Part shown: positions 9,476 to 18,172 of the stretch, one piece after another | Layout: each line of letters starts with the position of its first letter | Position numbering within the stretch: the stretch's first letter is position 1 | Assembly (NCBI RefSeq): GCF_001547895.1 | Contig: NZ_AP014627.1 | Coordinates: forward strand, 1,677,501-1,741,500 | Direction of reading: 5' to 3' | DNA length: 64,000 bases | Source: Pseudomonas sp. Os17 | Lineage (GTDB): Bacteria; Pseudomonadota; Gammaproteobacteria; Pseudomonadales; Pseudomonadaceae | Notes under the pieces: generated by a model | What the model saw: only the letters and a program-made list of their open reading frames with translations | Database searches by the model: none | What the model was told of the DNA's origin: nothing | Translations under genes and position numbers: made by a program

Positions 9476-10389
9476 GCCGCTTGATGATCGAGGCCAGCAC
9501 CCCGCTGTGCCTGCTGCAGGATGCCGGGCGTTTTGGCGTGCGCCATTTGGGCGTGACCCAGGGCGGGGCGCTGGATTGGGTGTCGATGTCCTGGGCCAAC
9601 TGGCTGCTGGGCAATGCCCTGGATGCGCCGGTGGTGGAAATCACCCTGGGCGGCTTCACCCTGTTGGCCGAGGACTATTGCCTGCTGGCCCTGGCCGGGG
9701 CCGACCTTGGGGCTTATGTCGATGAACGACCGTTGAGCCCGGGGCGCAGTTTCATCCTGCAAAAGGGCCAGCGTCTGCGCTTTACCCAACCCTTCCTGGG
9801 CGCTCGGGCCTACCTGGCGGCGCCGGGTGGTTTCGATGCGCCCAAGGTCCTGGGCAGTTGCGCCAGCGTGCAGCGCGAGGCCCTTGGCGGGCTCGACGGT
9901 TACGGCCGGGCGCTGAGCGAGGGTGGGGTACTGAGCTATTCGGGCACTGGTGGGGCGCTCAAGAGCCTGACGGCTGCGCAGTTGCCGGATTGGCAATCCG
10001 CTGCACCGCTGGAGGTGATCCTCGGCGCGCAGATCGGCCAGTTCAGCGGCCTGAGCCTGTTCGATGCCTTCAATAGCACCTGGACCCTGGACAGCCGCGC
10101 CGATCGCATGGGCGCGCGCTTGCTCGGGCCGACCTTGCAGTATCAGGGCCGGCCGATGATTTCCGAGGGCATTCCCCTGGGGGCGATCCAGGTGCCGCCG
10201 GACGGCCAGCCGATCGTCCTGCTCAACGACCGGCAGACCATTGGCGGCTATCCGCGCTTGGGGGCCTTGACCCCGTTATCCCTGGCGCGGCTGGCGCAGT
10301 GCTTGCCGGGCGGCGAAGTGCGATTGACGCCGGTGGTGCAGGAAACGGCGCATCGGCAGCAGGTGGCGTTCTTGCGCAGGTTTGGGTAG
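9472..10389 (+). CDS. pxpC: 5-oxoprolinase subunit C (biotin-dependent-carboxyltransferase-like)
   Basis: A 305-residue KipA/allophanate-hydrolase subunit 2-like protein. Visible family segments are LLQDAGRFGVRHLGVTQGGALD near the start, AYLAAPGGFDAP in the middle and GRPMISEGIPLGAIQVPPDGQP with DRQTIGGYPRLG at the end. It is the last gene of the translationally coupled pxpABC run and completes the ATP-dependent conversion of 5-oxoproline to glutamate. A REP pair and convergent VWA gene follow. Confidence 0.93.
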   Translation: MSRLMIEASTPLCLLQDAGRFGVRHLGVTQGGALDWVSMSWANWLLGNALDAPVVEITLGGFTLLAEDYCLLALAGADLGAYVDERPLSPGRSFILQKGQRLRFTQPFLGARAYLAAPGGFDAPKVLGSCASVQREALGGLDGYGRALSEGGVLSYSGTGGALKSLTAAQLPDWQSAAPLEVILGAQIGQFSGLSLFDAFNSTWTLDSRADRMGARLLGPTLQYQGRPMISEGIPLGAIQVPPDGQPIVLLNDRQTIGGYPRLGALTPLSLARLAQCLPGGEVRLTPVVQETAHRQQVAFLRRFG

Positions 10390-10418
10390 TGGCTGAAGGC
10401 GGCCGCTTCGCGACCGTT

Positions 10419-10482
10419 CGCAGCCTGCGGAAGCGGCTACAGGGGGCTCTGTAGCTGCTGTCGAGCCATGGCGAGGCTGCGA
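10419..10482. repeat. Degraded REP pair between convergent genes
   Basis: An inverted pair built on CGCAGCCTGCGGAAGCGGC and a partner GTAGCTGCTGTCGAGCC...GAGGCTGCG, related to the REP family at 35884-36007. It lies between the stops of pxpC and the VWA gene. Confidence 0.6.
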
Positions 10483-10502
10483 AAAGGCCCGCAAGGCCGC
10501 GC

Positions 10503-11681
10503 TTACTTGGACAGGAAACGCATGCCTTCTTCCAGGCCACGCAAGGTCAGCGGGTACATCTGGTCTTCGATCAACTCGCGCACGATGTTGGTCGAGGCGG
10601 TGTAGCCCCAGGTGTCCTTCGGGTAGGGGTTGATCCAGATGAGCTTCTTGTACTTCTCCATGAAGCGCTGCATCCACACATAACCGGCCTCTTCGTTCCA
10701 GTGTTCGACGCTGCCGCCGGCCTGGGTGATTTCATAGGGGGCCATGGCGGCATCGCCGACGAAGATCACCTTGTAGTCGGCACCGTACTTGTGCAGCAGG
10801 TCCTGGGTGGAGGTGCGTTCCGAGCCGCGACGCAGGTTGTTCTTCCACACCGATTCATAGATGAAGTTGTGGAAGTAGTAGTACTCCAGGTGCTTGAACT
10901 CGGTCTTGCAGGCCGAGAACAGCTCCTCGCAGATCTTCACGTGGGCATCCATGGAGCCGCCGATGTCGAACAGCAACAGCAGCTTGATGTTGTTGCGCCG
11001 TTCCGGGCGCATCTGGATGTTCAGCAGCCCGGCGTCGCGAGCGGTGTGGTCGATGGTGCCGTCGATGTCCAGCTCGTCCGCGGCGCCCTGGCGCGCGAAC
11101 TTGCGCAGGCGGCGCAGGGCCACCTTGATGTTGCGGGTGCCCAGTTCCACCGAGTCGTCGAGGTTCTTGTACTCGCGCTGGTCCCAGACTTTCACCGCCT
11201 TGCCCTGGCGCTTGCCGGCGTCGCCGACGCGAATGCCTTCCGGGTTGAAGCCGCCGGAGCCGAAGGGGCTGGTGCCGCCGGTGCCGATCCACTTGTTGCC
11301 GCCGGCGTGGCGTTCCTTCTGTTCTTCCAGGCGTTTCTTGAACTCTTCGATGAGCTTGTCCAGGCCGCCCAGGGACTGGATCTGCGCCCGTTCCTCATCC
11401 GTCAGCGAACGCTCGAATTCCTTGCGCAGCCAATCCTCGGGGATCAGCGCCTGCAGGTGGTCGTCGAGTTTTTCCAGGCCGTTGAAGTAGGCGCCGAAGG
11501 CCCGGTCGAACTTGTCGAAATGCCGTTCGTCCTTCACCAGGATCGCCCGGGCCAGGTAGTAGAACTCGTCCATGTCGGCGAAGGTCACGCGCTGCTTGAG
11601 CGCGTTGATCAGGTCCAGCAGTTCGCGCACCGACACCGGCACCTTGGCCGCGCGCATTTCATTGAACAGGTTGAGCAGCAT
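10503..11681 (-). CDS. CoxE-like von Willebrand factor A domain protein
   Basis: A 392-residue protein with an N-terminal helical region and a C-terminal VWA domain. The metal-ion-dependent adhesion site is visible as LLLLFDIGGSMDAH (DxGxS form), followed by FVGDAAMAPYEI. Proteins of this type pair with MoxR AAA+ ATPases, and the encoded partner lies immediately upstream on the same strand. Such pairs are thought to act as chaperones for metal insertion or assembly of large complexes; the client here is unknown. Confidence 0.85.
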   Translation of the reverse strand: MLLNLFNEMRAAKVPVSVRELLDLINALKQRVTFADMDEFYYLARAILVKDERHFDKFDRAFGAYFNGLEKLDDHLQALIPEDWLRKEFERSLTDEERAQIQSLGGLDKLIEEFKKRLEEQKERHAGGNKWIGTGGTSPFGSGGFNPEGIRVGDAGKRQGKAVKVWDQREYKNLDDSVELGTRNIKVALRRLRKFARQGAADELDIDGTIDHTARDAGLLNIQMRPERRNNIKLLLLFDIGGSMDAHVKICEELFSACKTEFKHLEYYYFHNFIYESVWKNNLRRGSERTSTQDLLHKYGADYKVIFVGDAAMAPYEITQAGGSVEHWNEEAGYVWMQRFMEKYKKLIWINPYPKDTWGYTASTNIVRELIEDQMYPLTLRGLEEGMRFLSK

Positions 11682-11845
11682 GACTATCGCTCTCTAATGA
11701 TCCAGGGGTCTGTTCAAAAGCCCGCCGAGCGGCGATCAGGCAAGGCAGAAACAGCTAAGGAGGCGGTGTTTAGCGAGCTAAATGAGCATTCCGAACCGGT
11801 TTCTAACACAGCATGATCGACGCGCAGGCAGCTTCTGGGCAGAGC
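11682..11845. other. 164-base spacer inside the MoxR-VWA unit, probable dispersed repeat
   Basis: No reading frame of note. The sequence does not resemble coding DNA of either neighbour, and its style (TGTTCAAAAGCCCGCCGAG ... GTGTTTAGCGAGC) recalls intergenic repeats dispersed in P. fluorescens-group genomes. No second copy is seen in this window, so the assignment is tentative. Confidence 0.3.
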
Positions 11846-12691
11846 CTAACGACTACCGCGACGGCTCATGAAGGCCAGGCGTTCCAGCAACTGCACGTCC
11901 TGCTCGTTCTTCACCAGCGCGCCGGCCAGGGGCGGGATGGCCTTGGTCGGATCGCGTTCGCGCAGCACCGCCTCGCCGATGTTGTCGGCCATCAAGAGCT
12001 TGAGCCAGTCCACCAGTTCCGAGGTCGAGGGCTTCTTCTTCAGGCCCGGCACCTTGCGCACGTCGAAGAACACGTCCAGGGCTTCGCTGACCAGGTCCTT
12101 CTTGATGTCCGGGTAGTGCACGTCGACGATCTTCTGCAGGGTGGCGCGATCGGGGAAGGCGATGTAGTGGAAGAAGCAGCGACGCAGGAAGGCGTCCGGC
12201 AGTTCCTTCTCGTTGTTGGAGGTAATGATGATGATCGGCCGCTGCTTGGCCTTGATGGTCTCGTCGATCTCGTAGACGTAGAACTCCATCTTGTCGAGCT
12301 CTTGCAGCAGGTCGTTGGGGAACTCGATGTCGGCCTTGTCGATCTCGTCGATCAAGAGGATTACCCGCTCCTCGGATTCGAAGGCTTCCCAGAGCTTGCC
12401 CTTCTTCAGGTAGTTGCGGATGTCGTGGACCTTGTCCACCCCCAGCTGCGAGTCGCGCAGGCGGCTGACCGCGTCGTACTCGTACAGACCCTGGTGGGCC
12501 TTGGTGGTGGACTTGATGTGCCAGGTGATCAGCTTGGCGCCGAAGGATTCGGCCAGTTGCTCGGCGAGCATGGTCTTGCCGGTGCCGGGTTCGCCCTTGA
12601 CCAGCAGCGGACGCTCCAGAGTGATGGCGGCGTTGACTGCCAGCTTCAGGTCATCGGTGGCGACGTATGCGCTGGTGCCTTCGAACTTCAT
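11846..12691 (-). CDS. MoxR-family AAA+ ATPase
   Basis: A 281-residue AAA+ protein starting MKFEGTSAYVATDDLK. Walker A is GEPGTGKT at about 35-42, Walker B is VILLIDEIDKAD at about 108, and sensor 1 is IIITSNNEKELPDAFLRRC. It is the upstream gene of a MoxR-VWA pair. The ATG is preferred over a TTG two codons earlier. The partner gene starts 164 bases further on, after an unusual spacer, so coupling is transcriptional rather than translational. Confidence 0.92.
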   Translation of the reverse strand: MKFEGTSAYVATDDLKLAVNAAITLERPLLVKGEPGTGKTMLAEQLAESFGAKLITWHIKSTTKAHQGLYEYDAVSRLRDSQLGVDKVHDIRNYLKKGKLWEAFESEERVILLIDEIDKADIEFPNDLLQELDKMEFYVYEIDETIKAKQRPIIIITSNNEKELPDAFLRRCFFHYIAFPDRATLQKIVDVHYPDIKKDLVSEALDVFFDVRKVPGLKKKPSTSELVDWLKLLMADNIGEAVLRERDPTKAIPPLAGALVKNEQDVQLLERLAFMSRRGSR

Positions 12692-12791
12692 CTGCAATTC
12701 CTCGAACGGTGACGGCGAGCTGCCCGGGGCAGGTCGGTTGAATTGATGCGATGCGCGACTATAACGCGGCGCCCGGTCGACTGTGAACGTA

Positions 12792-12820
12792 GACGCCCCA
12801 TTCAGTCTCTGAATGGAGCG
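12792..12820 (-). terminator. Hairpin downstream of DUF748 gene
   Basis: CGCCCCATTCAG-TCT-CTGAATGGAGCG forms a stem of about ten pairs just beyond the stop of the minus-strand DUF748 gene. No T-run follows, so it may be a Rho-dependent or stabilising hairpin. Confidence 0.45.
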
Positions 12821-12832
12821 TCACGGGGTGAC

Positions 12833-13909
12833 TCAGTCAGTCGAGGGCTTGGGCTGTTCATAGCGGGCGTTGAAGGCCTGGATGAAACCGTTGCGCAAAA
12901 TCTGCAAAAACGCAGAGAACGCGCTGATATCTTGCGGGTGCACGTTGCCGCTGAGCTCGACCCGGGTGGCGAACTGGTTCTTGCGCTGGTTCTTCAGCAG
13001 GGTTTCGCTGGCCCCCACCAGGGCCTCCCATACCGAGCGGAAAATGCTCTTGTTGCGGTTCTCCACGTCCTGCTGCCAGTTGAAGACTTCCACGTCCCGC
13101 AGCAGCGGCTTGATATAGCCATGCAGTTGGCCCTTGTCGGCCTGGGCTTCGATCACCACGTCGCCGTGTCCGGCATTGAAGTCGAACTTGCCGTAGGCCG
13201 AGGCGAAGTCGTTGAAACGTTTGAGTTCGATATCCCGGGCCCGCAGACGGAATTCGAAGTCCTCGAAATTGCTCAGGGGGTCGAAGGTGGCGGTGCTTTC
13301 CATGGGGGCCTGGCCTTGCAGCAAGGCCTTGCCGTCGAAGCGCGCGTCGCGCTTGCCCTGGCTGTCGACCACGTTGGTCAGGTTGTAGAAGCTGGCGTTG
13401 ACCTGGGTGGCACCGATGTTCACCGGCGGCGTGGAGCTGAAGTTGCGAAAGTGGATCTTGCCGTCCTCGATCCGCAGTTCGTCGAGGGTGATGGGCAGCA
13501 GCTTGCCCAACTGCGCCCGCCAGTCGGTGCCGGCACCGGTCTGCGAGGCCTGCTGGTCGGCGCCGCCATCGACGAAGTTCAGCTCCGGCTGGACGAACAG
13601 CGCCTTGGCCACCACGGCGTGGTCGTACCACAGCGAATGCCAGCTCACCGAGAGGTCGATCAGCGGTGCCTTGACGAAGGGCACCGGCACCTTGCCGCTG
13701 ACCTTGATGATCTCCAGTCCGTTGATGCGGTAGGCACCGCGCCACAGGGCCAGGTCGATGTCGCTGATGCGTCCGCGGTAGTCGCCCATGTCCGCCAGCT
13801 TGTCGTTCAGGTAGTCGCGCACCAGGTAGGGCAGGGCAATGTGCAGGCTCACCAGCACCACCGCCAGGCTTGCCAGGGTCCACAGGGGCCAACGATAACG
13901 AGCTTTCAT
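12833..13909 (-). CDS. DUF748/AsmA-like envelope protein
   Basis: A 358-residue protein from [22 protein letters not shown] single N-terminal membrane anchor (about residues 8-28) is followed by a periplasmic beta-rich region. The segment [38 protein letters not shown] is characteristic of DUF748/AsmA-like proteins involved in envelope lipid or outer-membrane homeostasis. A longer frame continues upstream, but it would run through the cysK promoter and 5' end, so the start at 13909 is preferred. Divergent from cysK. Confidence 0.8.
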   Translation of the reverse strand: MKARYRWPLWTLASLAVVLVSLHIALPYLVRDYLNDKLADMGDYRGRISDIDLALWRGAYRINGLEIIKVSGKVPVPFVKAPLIDLSVSWHSLWYDHAVVAKALFVQPELNFVDGGADQQASQTGAGTDWRAQLGKLLPITLDELRIEDGKIHFRNFSSTPPVNIGATQVNASFYNLTNVVDSQGKRDARFDGKALLQGQAPMESTATFDPLSNFEDFEFRLRARDIELKRFNDFASAYGKFDFNAGHGDVVIEAQADKGQLHGYIKPLLRDVEVFNWQQDVENRNKSIFRSVWEALVGASETLLKNQRKNQFATRVELSGNVHPQDISAFSAFLQILRNGFIQAFNARYEQPKPSTD

Positions 13910-14036
13910 GATCAGCAGTCTCCGGCCGTATAAAGGCATTGACTGCCCGCGATCGCAGTCGTTCGGCGCGACTGGACGCTCAAGGGCACCAGGCATACCC
14001 TTGGGAACTTCTTCACTGCTGCATAAGGACCCAGCC

Positions 14037-15011
14037 ATGAGCCGAATTTTTGCTGACAACGCCCATTCCATCGGTAATACGCCCTTGGTGCAGATCAACC
14101 GCATCGCCCCGCGCGGGGTGACCATCCTGGCCAAGATCGAAGGGCGCAACCCGGGCTACTCGGTGAAGTGCCGGATCGGCGCCAACATGATCTGGGACGC
14201 CGAAAGCAGCGGCAAGCTCAAGCCGGGGATGACCATCGTCGAGCCCACTTCGGGCAACACCGGGATCGGCCTGGCCTTCGTTGCAGCGGCTCGTGGCTAC
14301 AAACTGATGCTGACCATGCCGGCGTCCATGAGCATCGAGCGGCGCAAGGTGCTCAAGGCCCTGGGTGCGGAGCTGGTGCTGACCGAGCCGGCCAAGGGCA
14401 TGAAGGGAGCGATTGAAAAGGCCGCCGAGATCCTGGCCAGCGATCCGTCCAAGTACTTCATGCCGCAGCAGTTCGACAATCCGGCCAACCCGGCGATCCA
14501 CGAGAAAACCACCGGTCCGGAAATCTGGAACGACACCGACGGCGCCGTGGACGTGCTGGTGGCCGGGGTCGGCACCGGCGGCACCATCAGCGGCGTGTCG
14601 CGCTACATCAAGAAGACCCAGGGCAAACCTATCCTGTCGGTGGCGGTGGAGCCGGCGACTTCGCCGGTGATCAGCCAGAAGCTTGCCGGTGAAGAGATCA
14701 AGCCCAGCCCCCACAAGATCCAGGGCATCGGTGCCGGCTTCGTGCCGAAGAACCTCGACCTGGCCATGGTCGACCGGGTGGAGCTGGTGACCGATGAAGA
14801 GTCCAAGGCCATGGCCCTGCGCCTGATGCAGGAAGAGGGGATTCTCTGCGGGATTTCCTGCGGTGCGGCAATGGCGGTGGCGGTGCGTCTGGCGGAAACC
14901 CCGGAAATGCAGGGCAAGACCATCGTGGTGATCCTGCCGGACTCCGGCGAGCGCTATCTGTCGAGCATGCTGTTCAGCGACCTGTTCACCGAGCAGGAAA
15001 ACCAGCAGTAA
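14037..15011 (+). CDS. cysK: Cysteine synthase A (O-acetylserine sulfhydrylase)
   Basis: A 324-residue PLP-fold type II enzyme that makes cysteine from O-acetylserine and sulfide. The PLP Lys is at about residue 44 ([12 protein letters not shown]), the substrate loop is [13 protein letters not shown] at about 69-81, and the phosphate-binding loop is [10 protein letters not shown]. Length and N-terminal IGNTPLVQ fit CysK/CysM; the C-terminal half ([13 protein letters not shown]) favours CysK. It is divergent from the DUF748 gene, with a hairpin downstream of its stop. Some CDI toxins of other bacteria need CysK, but nothing links it to the CDI locus here. Confidence 0.93.
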   Translation: MSRIFADNAHSIGNTPLVQINRIAPRGVTILAKIEGRNPGYSVKCRIGANMIWDAESSGKLKPGMTIVEPTSGNTGIGLAFVAAARGYKLMLTMPASMSIERRKVLKALGAELVLTEPAKGMKGAIEKAAEILASDPSKYFMPQQFDNPANPAIHEKTTGPEIWNDTDGAVDVLVAGVGTGGTISGVSRYIKKTQGKPILSVAVEPATSPVISQKLAGEEIKPSPHKIQGIGAGFVPKNLDLAMVDRVELVTDEESKAMALRLMQEEGILCGISCGAAMAVAVRLAETPEMQGKTIVVILPDSGERYLSSMLFSDLFTEQENQQ

Positions 15012-15021
15012 CGCACCCCGG

Positions 15022-15058
15022 GCATTCGTCGGCAGGCACCGACGTGCCGGCGAATGCT
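15022..15058 (+). terminator. Hairpin downstream of cysK
   Basis: GCATTCGTCGGCA and TGCCGGCGAATGC pair over 13 bases (one G-T) around an 11-base loop, 10 bases after the cysK stop. There is no strong T-run, so termination efficiency is uncertain. Confidence 0.55.
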
Positions 15059-15235
15059 GATCCACATCAGGCAAGGGCCTGGTCGCTTGTGCTACTTAAG
15101 CGCCTTTGTTGCACGACCGTTAACACTGAATGTTGAGTCGTGCGGGTTTTTCCAGGGTCCAGGAGTGTTTATCATTGCCGGCTGCCAGGTCGGGTGAACA
15201 CTCCCCACAGGTGCCTATTTCCAAGGAGTCGTTGC

Positions 15236-16174
15236 ATGAGCTTTTCCTTTGCCGCCAAGTTCGCGGTGTTGTCGCTGTTCGTCGGCAGCATCCTTTACGT
15301 GCATCTGCGCGGCAAGGCGCGTCTGCCGGTACTGCGCCAGTTCGTCAACCATTCGGCGCTGTTCGCCCCCTACAACGCATTGATGTACCTGTTCTCCGGG
15401 GTGCCTTCCAAGCCTTACCTGGATCGCAGCAAGTTCCCCGAGCTGGATATCCTGCGGGACAACTGGCAGGTGATCCGCGAAGAGGCCATGCATCTGTTCG
15501 ATGAGGGCTACATTCGTGCGGCCGAGAAGAACAACGATGCCGGCTTCGGTTCGTTCTTCAAGAAGGGCTGGAAGCGCTTCTACCTCAAGTGGTACGACAA
15601 GCCGCTGCCTTCGGCCGCTGCCCTGTGCCCCAAGACCGTCGAGCTGGTGAGCGCCATTCCCAACGTCAAGGGTGCGATGTTCGCGCTGCTGCCCGGTGGC
15701 AGCCACCTGAACCCGCACCGCGATCCCTTTGCCGGTTCCCTGCGTTATCACCTGGGCCTGTCGACCCCCAACTCCGATGCCTGCCGGATTTTCGTCGATG
15801 GCGAGGAATACGCCTGGCGCGACGGTGAAGACGTGATGTTCGACGAAACCTATGTGCACTGGGTGAAGAACGAAACCGAAACCACCCGGGTGATCCTGTT
15901 CTGCGACATCGAACGGCCGTTGAGCAGCCCGCTGATGACCCGCATCAACCGCTGGGTCAGCGCCCAGTTGGGGCGTGCCACCGCGCCGCAGAACCTCGAC
16001 GACGAGCGCGTCGGCGGAATCAACCAGGCCTACGCCTGGAGCAAGCGCTTCAGCGACAGCTTCAGTGGCGTGGTCAAGCAGTGGAAGCGCCGTAACCCCA
16101 AGCTCTACCGCATTCTGCGTCCGGTGCTGGCGGTGCTGGTGCTGGTCCTGTTGTGGAAGTGGTTGTTCGGATAA
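15236..16174 (+). CDS. lpxO: Aspartyl/asparaginyl beta-hydroxylase family protein, LpxO-like
   Basis: A 312-residue non-heme Fe(II)/2-oxoglutarate dioxygenase. Membrane anchors are at the N-terminus (about 4-20) and the extreme C-terminus (LAVLVLVLLWKWLFG). The iron-binding HxD motif is in HLNPHRDPFAGSLRYHLGL, and the distal His is in VHWVKNETETTRVILFCDIERP. LpxO hydroxylates the secondary acyl chain of lipid A at the inner-membrane face, and this size and topology fit. The start at 15236 follows AAGGAG. The LpxO assignment is by pattern; substrate is not proven. Confidence 0.8.
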   Translation: MSFSFAAKFAVLSLFVGSILYVHLRGKARLPVLRQFVNHSALFAPYNALMYLFSGVPSKPYLDRSKFPELDILRDNWQVIREEAMHLFDEGYIRAAEKNNDAGFGSFFKKGWKRFYLKWYDKPLPSAAALCPKTVELVSAIPNVKGAMFALLPGGSHLNPHRDPFAGSLRYHLGLSTPNSDACRIFVDGEEYAWRDGEDVMFDETYVHWVKNETETTRVILFCDIERPLSSPLMTRINRWVSAQLGRATAPQNLDDERVGGINQAYAWSKRFSDSFSGVVKQWKRRNPKLYRILRPVLAVLVLVLLWKWLFG

Positions 16175-16524
16175 ATCTTGCAACGCATCTCGGGCGCTGG
16201 TTATAGTCGGCGCCCTGTGAGTCCTGCAACTCACGTTCCTCCTCTTCGAGAACCATCGGCACATGGCTTTTTCCCCTCTCAACGCGGTAGTGCTTTCAGC
16301 GGTCAACGCTGGCGTCGTGCCGTGCGGGAATCAGCAGCCTGTGCAGATCGGTCAGTACCCCCCACCTGTCAGTAGCACGCCGGTGTACGCAGTCGTATCA
16401 CCGCCGGGCGTTGGCTTTTCGGGCTGATCAGCATCGCTGCTGTTCCCGGTGCCCGCCTGAACCAAACACTACTGAACTTCAGCCTCGGCTGAATTGGCTT
16501 CTTGCCTGATTACAGGTGGTATTC
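16175..16524. other. 350-base leader region of the EamA transporter gene
   Basis: Apart from the small frame at 16263-16427, no gene is seen. The region contains several GC-rich dyads (around 16400-16430, and AGCCTCGGCT near 16482-16491) immediately before the transporter start. A long structured leader with a small frame would be compatible with attenuation or riboswitch-type control, but no known class is recognised. Confidence 0.35.
16263..16427 (+). CDS. Candidate small ORF in transporter leader
   Basis: A 54-codon frame beginning MAFSPLNAVVLSAVNAGVVPCG with a hydrophobic start, then a Pro/Val-rich tail (QYPPPVSSTPVYAVVSPPGVG). There is no convincing ribosome binding site; the nearest purine-rich stretch is weak. 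It could be a leader peptide for the downstream EamA exporter or chance. Listed because it is the only coding candidate in a 350-base gap. Confidence 0.2.
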   Translation: MAFSPLNAVVLSAVNAGVVPCGNQQPVQIGQYPPPVSSTPVYAVVSPPGVGFSG

Positions 16525-17388
16525 ATGTTGCTCATTTGCAAAAAATCCGCGTTGGCGGCGGCTTCCACGAGCCTGTTCGTCCTGCTCTGGAGCAGTGGCG
16601 CGATCTTCTCCAAATGGGGGCTGGCCCATGCTTCGCCCTTTGCCTTCCTGCTGTTGCGTTTTGCCCTCGCCTTGATCGGCCTGGTGCTGCTCATGCCCCT
16701 GCTCAAGCTGCGGCTGCCTCGGGGGCGCCGGGCCATGGGCGTTGCCATGGCCACCGGCCTGGTGCTGCTGGGGGCCTACCAGATCTTCTACATCCTGGCC
16801 CTGGACCTGAAGGTCACCCCCGGCGTGATGGCCACCATCATGGGGGTGCAACCGATCCTCACTGTGGTGCTGATGGAGCGCCAGCGCTCCTGGAGCCGCC
16901 TGTTCGGCCTCGGCCTGGGGCTCGCCGGGCTGATCATGGTGGTGTACCAGGGGATCGGGATGGCGGGGATATCCGTCTCCGGCATGCTCTGCGGCCTGCT
17001 GGCCCTGGTCAGCATGACGGCCGGTTCGATCATGCAGAAGCGCATCACCGACAACCCCTTGGGCACCCTGCCGGTGCAGTACCTGGCGGGCCTGTTGCTG
17101 TGCGCGCTGTTCGTGCCGTTCCAGCCATTTCACGTCGAGTACAGCGCCGGCTTCGTGATTCCGCTGCTGTGGATGGCTCTGGTGGTGTCGGTGCTGGCCA
17201 CCCTGTTGCTGTACCGCTTGATCGCTCAGGGCAACCTGGTGAACGTCACCAGCCTGTTCTATCTGGTGCCGGCGGTGACCGCATTGATGGACTTCGTGTT
17301 TTTCGGCAATCGTCTGGCCTGGCTGAGCCTGATGGGCATGGGGTTGATCATTGTCGGCCTGGTCTTCGTGTTCCGTAAGAGCGCCTGA
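16525..17388 (+). CDS. EamA-family (DMT) transporter
   Basis: A 287-residue ten-helix drug/metabolite transporter with two EamA repeats (about 12-138 and 150-284), including SSGAIFSKWGLAHASPF early and PLLWMALVVSVLATLLLYRLIAQGNL in the second half. EamA proteins export amino acids or other metabolites; the substrate is unknown. The ATG at 16525 is chosen because AGGTGG lies 6 bases upstream; an in-frame GTG at 16516 overlaps that site. The long leader suggests post-transcriptional control. A terminator hairpin follows at 17431. Confidence 0.82.
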   Translation: MLLICKKSALAAASTSLFVLLWSSGAIFSKWGLAHASPFAFLLLRFALALIGLVLLMPLLKLRLPRGRRAMGVAMATGLVLLGAYQIFYILALDLKVTPGVMATIMGVQPILTVVLMERQRSWSRLFGLGLGLAGLIMVVYQGIGMAGISVSGMLCGLLALVSMTAGSIMQKRITDNPLGTLPVQYLAGLLLCALFVPFQPFHVEYSAGFVIPLLWMALVVSVLATLLLYRLIAQGNLVNVTSLFYLVPAVTALMDFVFFGNRLAWLSLMGMGLIIVGLVFVFRKSA

Positions 17389-17430
17389 CCGTTGCGGGCG
17401 ACGATCTTCAGGGTGGTCGCCAGGCGTGCG

Positions 17431-17457
17431 GCCGAGCGCAATGCTCGGTCGCTTTTG
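17431..17457 (+). terminator. Rho-independent terminator after EamA gene
   Basis: CCGAGC-GCAAT-GCTCGG stem followed by TCGCTTTT, about 45 bases after the stop of the EamA gene. Confidence 0.65.
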
Positions 17458-17460
17458 CCC

Positions 17461-17517
17461 ATCATTGATTCAATTAATGATCGACTATAAGCAAGAATAG
17501 TGGCTAGATGCCACTAT
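17461..17517. promoter_or_regulatory. Two inverted repeats upstream of the fimbrial-like gene
   Basis: ATCATT-(9)-AATGAT at 17461-17481 and ATAGTGGC-(5)-GCCACTAT at 17497-17517 lie in an AT-rich stretch of the 340-base gap before the secreted fimbrial-like protein gene. The second is a perfect 8-base dyad and could be an operator or an RNA hairpin. The rest of the gap (17518-17729) shows no gene. Confidence 0.4.
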
Positions 17518-17729
17518 CGTCGTGTAGTTCTTTGCCGGTCAATAAAGGTCTGATTTCAAACCTTGCATGTGCACCTAATGAGCGACTGAAGCGAACCCTC
17601 AAGGTTCTTTTGATAACCAGATGCTTGGACTTTTTTGTTGGTATTCCAAATTCGTCCATCAGACAAACCTGAAAAACTAAAGCCGGTACCTAGACTGACG
17701 ACATAGTCCTTAAACAAAGGAGAGTCAGT

Positions 17730-18101
17730 ATGAACGCAACGTTCGCTTCAACCGCTTTCGGTTTGCTTTTGGGACTGTCCAGCAGCTGCTTCGCCGCTGC
17801 TCCCGTGGCGCAAGGCGTCATCCGTTTTACCGGCAGTATTGTCGAGTCCAATTGCGCGTCCAGCGCTGCCAGCACCGGCTTGAGCCTGCGCCAGTGCCCT
17901 CAGGGTTCACGGGGTGGGGCGATTGACGTGACCCGAGTCGGGACCCGTGTCAGCGCGGTGGAGCGTTCTGCGGTCAAGCTCAAGCTCCTGGCCGACAGTG
18001 GTTCCCAGGGCCGCTACTACGACCAGCAGTACGCCTTCGTCGATCAGTCCGGCAAGGCGGTGACCTCCGGCACCTACCTGATTACCCTCAGCGTTCCATA
18101 G
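17730..18101 (+). CDS. Small type 1 fimbrial-like secreted protein
   Basis: A 123-residue protein with a signal peptide (cleavage probably after SSSCFA, about residue 22). The mature start GVIRFTGSIVESNCAS matches the N-terminal strand of chaperone-usher pilins (G.I.F.G.I.ES.C). Two Cys residues about 14 apart (NCAS...RQCPQ) could form the conserved disulfide. At about 100 mature residues it is shorter than ordinary pilins (about 150) and there is no chaperone or usher gene nearby, so it may be a stand-alone pilin-fold protein. AAAGGAG precedes the ATG at good spacing. Confidence 0.6.
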   Translation: MNATFASTAFGLLLGLSSSCFAAAPVAQGVIRFTGSIVESNCASSAASTGLSLRQCPQGSRGGAIDVTRVGTRVSAVERSAVKLKLLADSGSQGRYYDQQYAFVDQSGKAVTSGTYLITLSVP

Positions 18102-18115
18102 GGCCACCGCCAGCG

Positions 18116-18149
18116 TTGCGACTCGGAGCTGCGGCCTCCCGAGTCGCAG
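18116..18149. terminator. Bidirectional hairpin between convergent genes
   Basis: TGCGACTCGG and CCGAGTCGCA form a ten-pair stem around about 14 bases, between the stops of the fimbrial-like gene and the convergent EamA gene. No clear T-run on either side. Confidence 0.55.
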
Positions 18150-18172
18150 GCTGATCAGAACCCGGCAGTGCT

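Noticed and set aside
14037..15011. CysK as permissive partner of the CdiA toxin in this window
   Set aside because: CysK-dependent toxins carry a C-terminal GYGI-like peptide. None of the toxin ends here (GGN, PRRIP, VRGK, ENFPF, GLEY, VSGG) resembles it, and cysK is 33 kb away.
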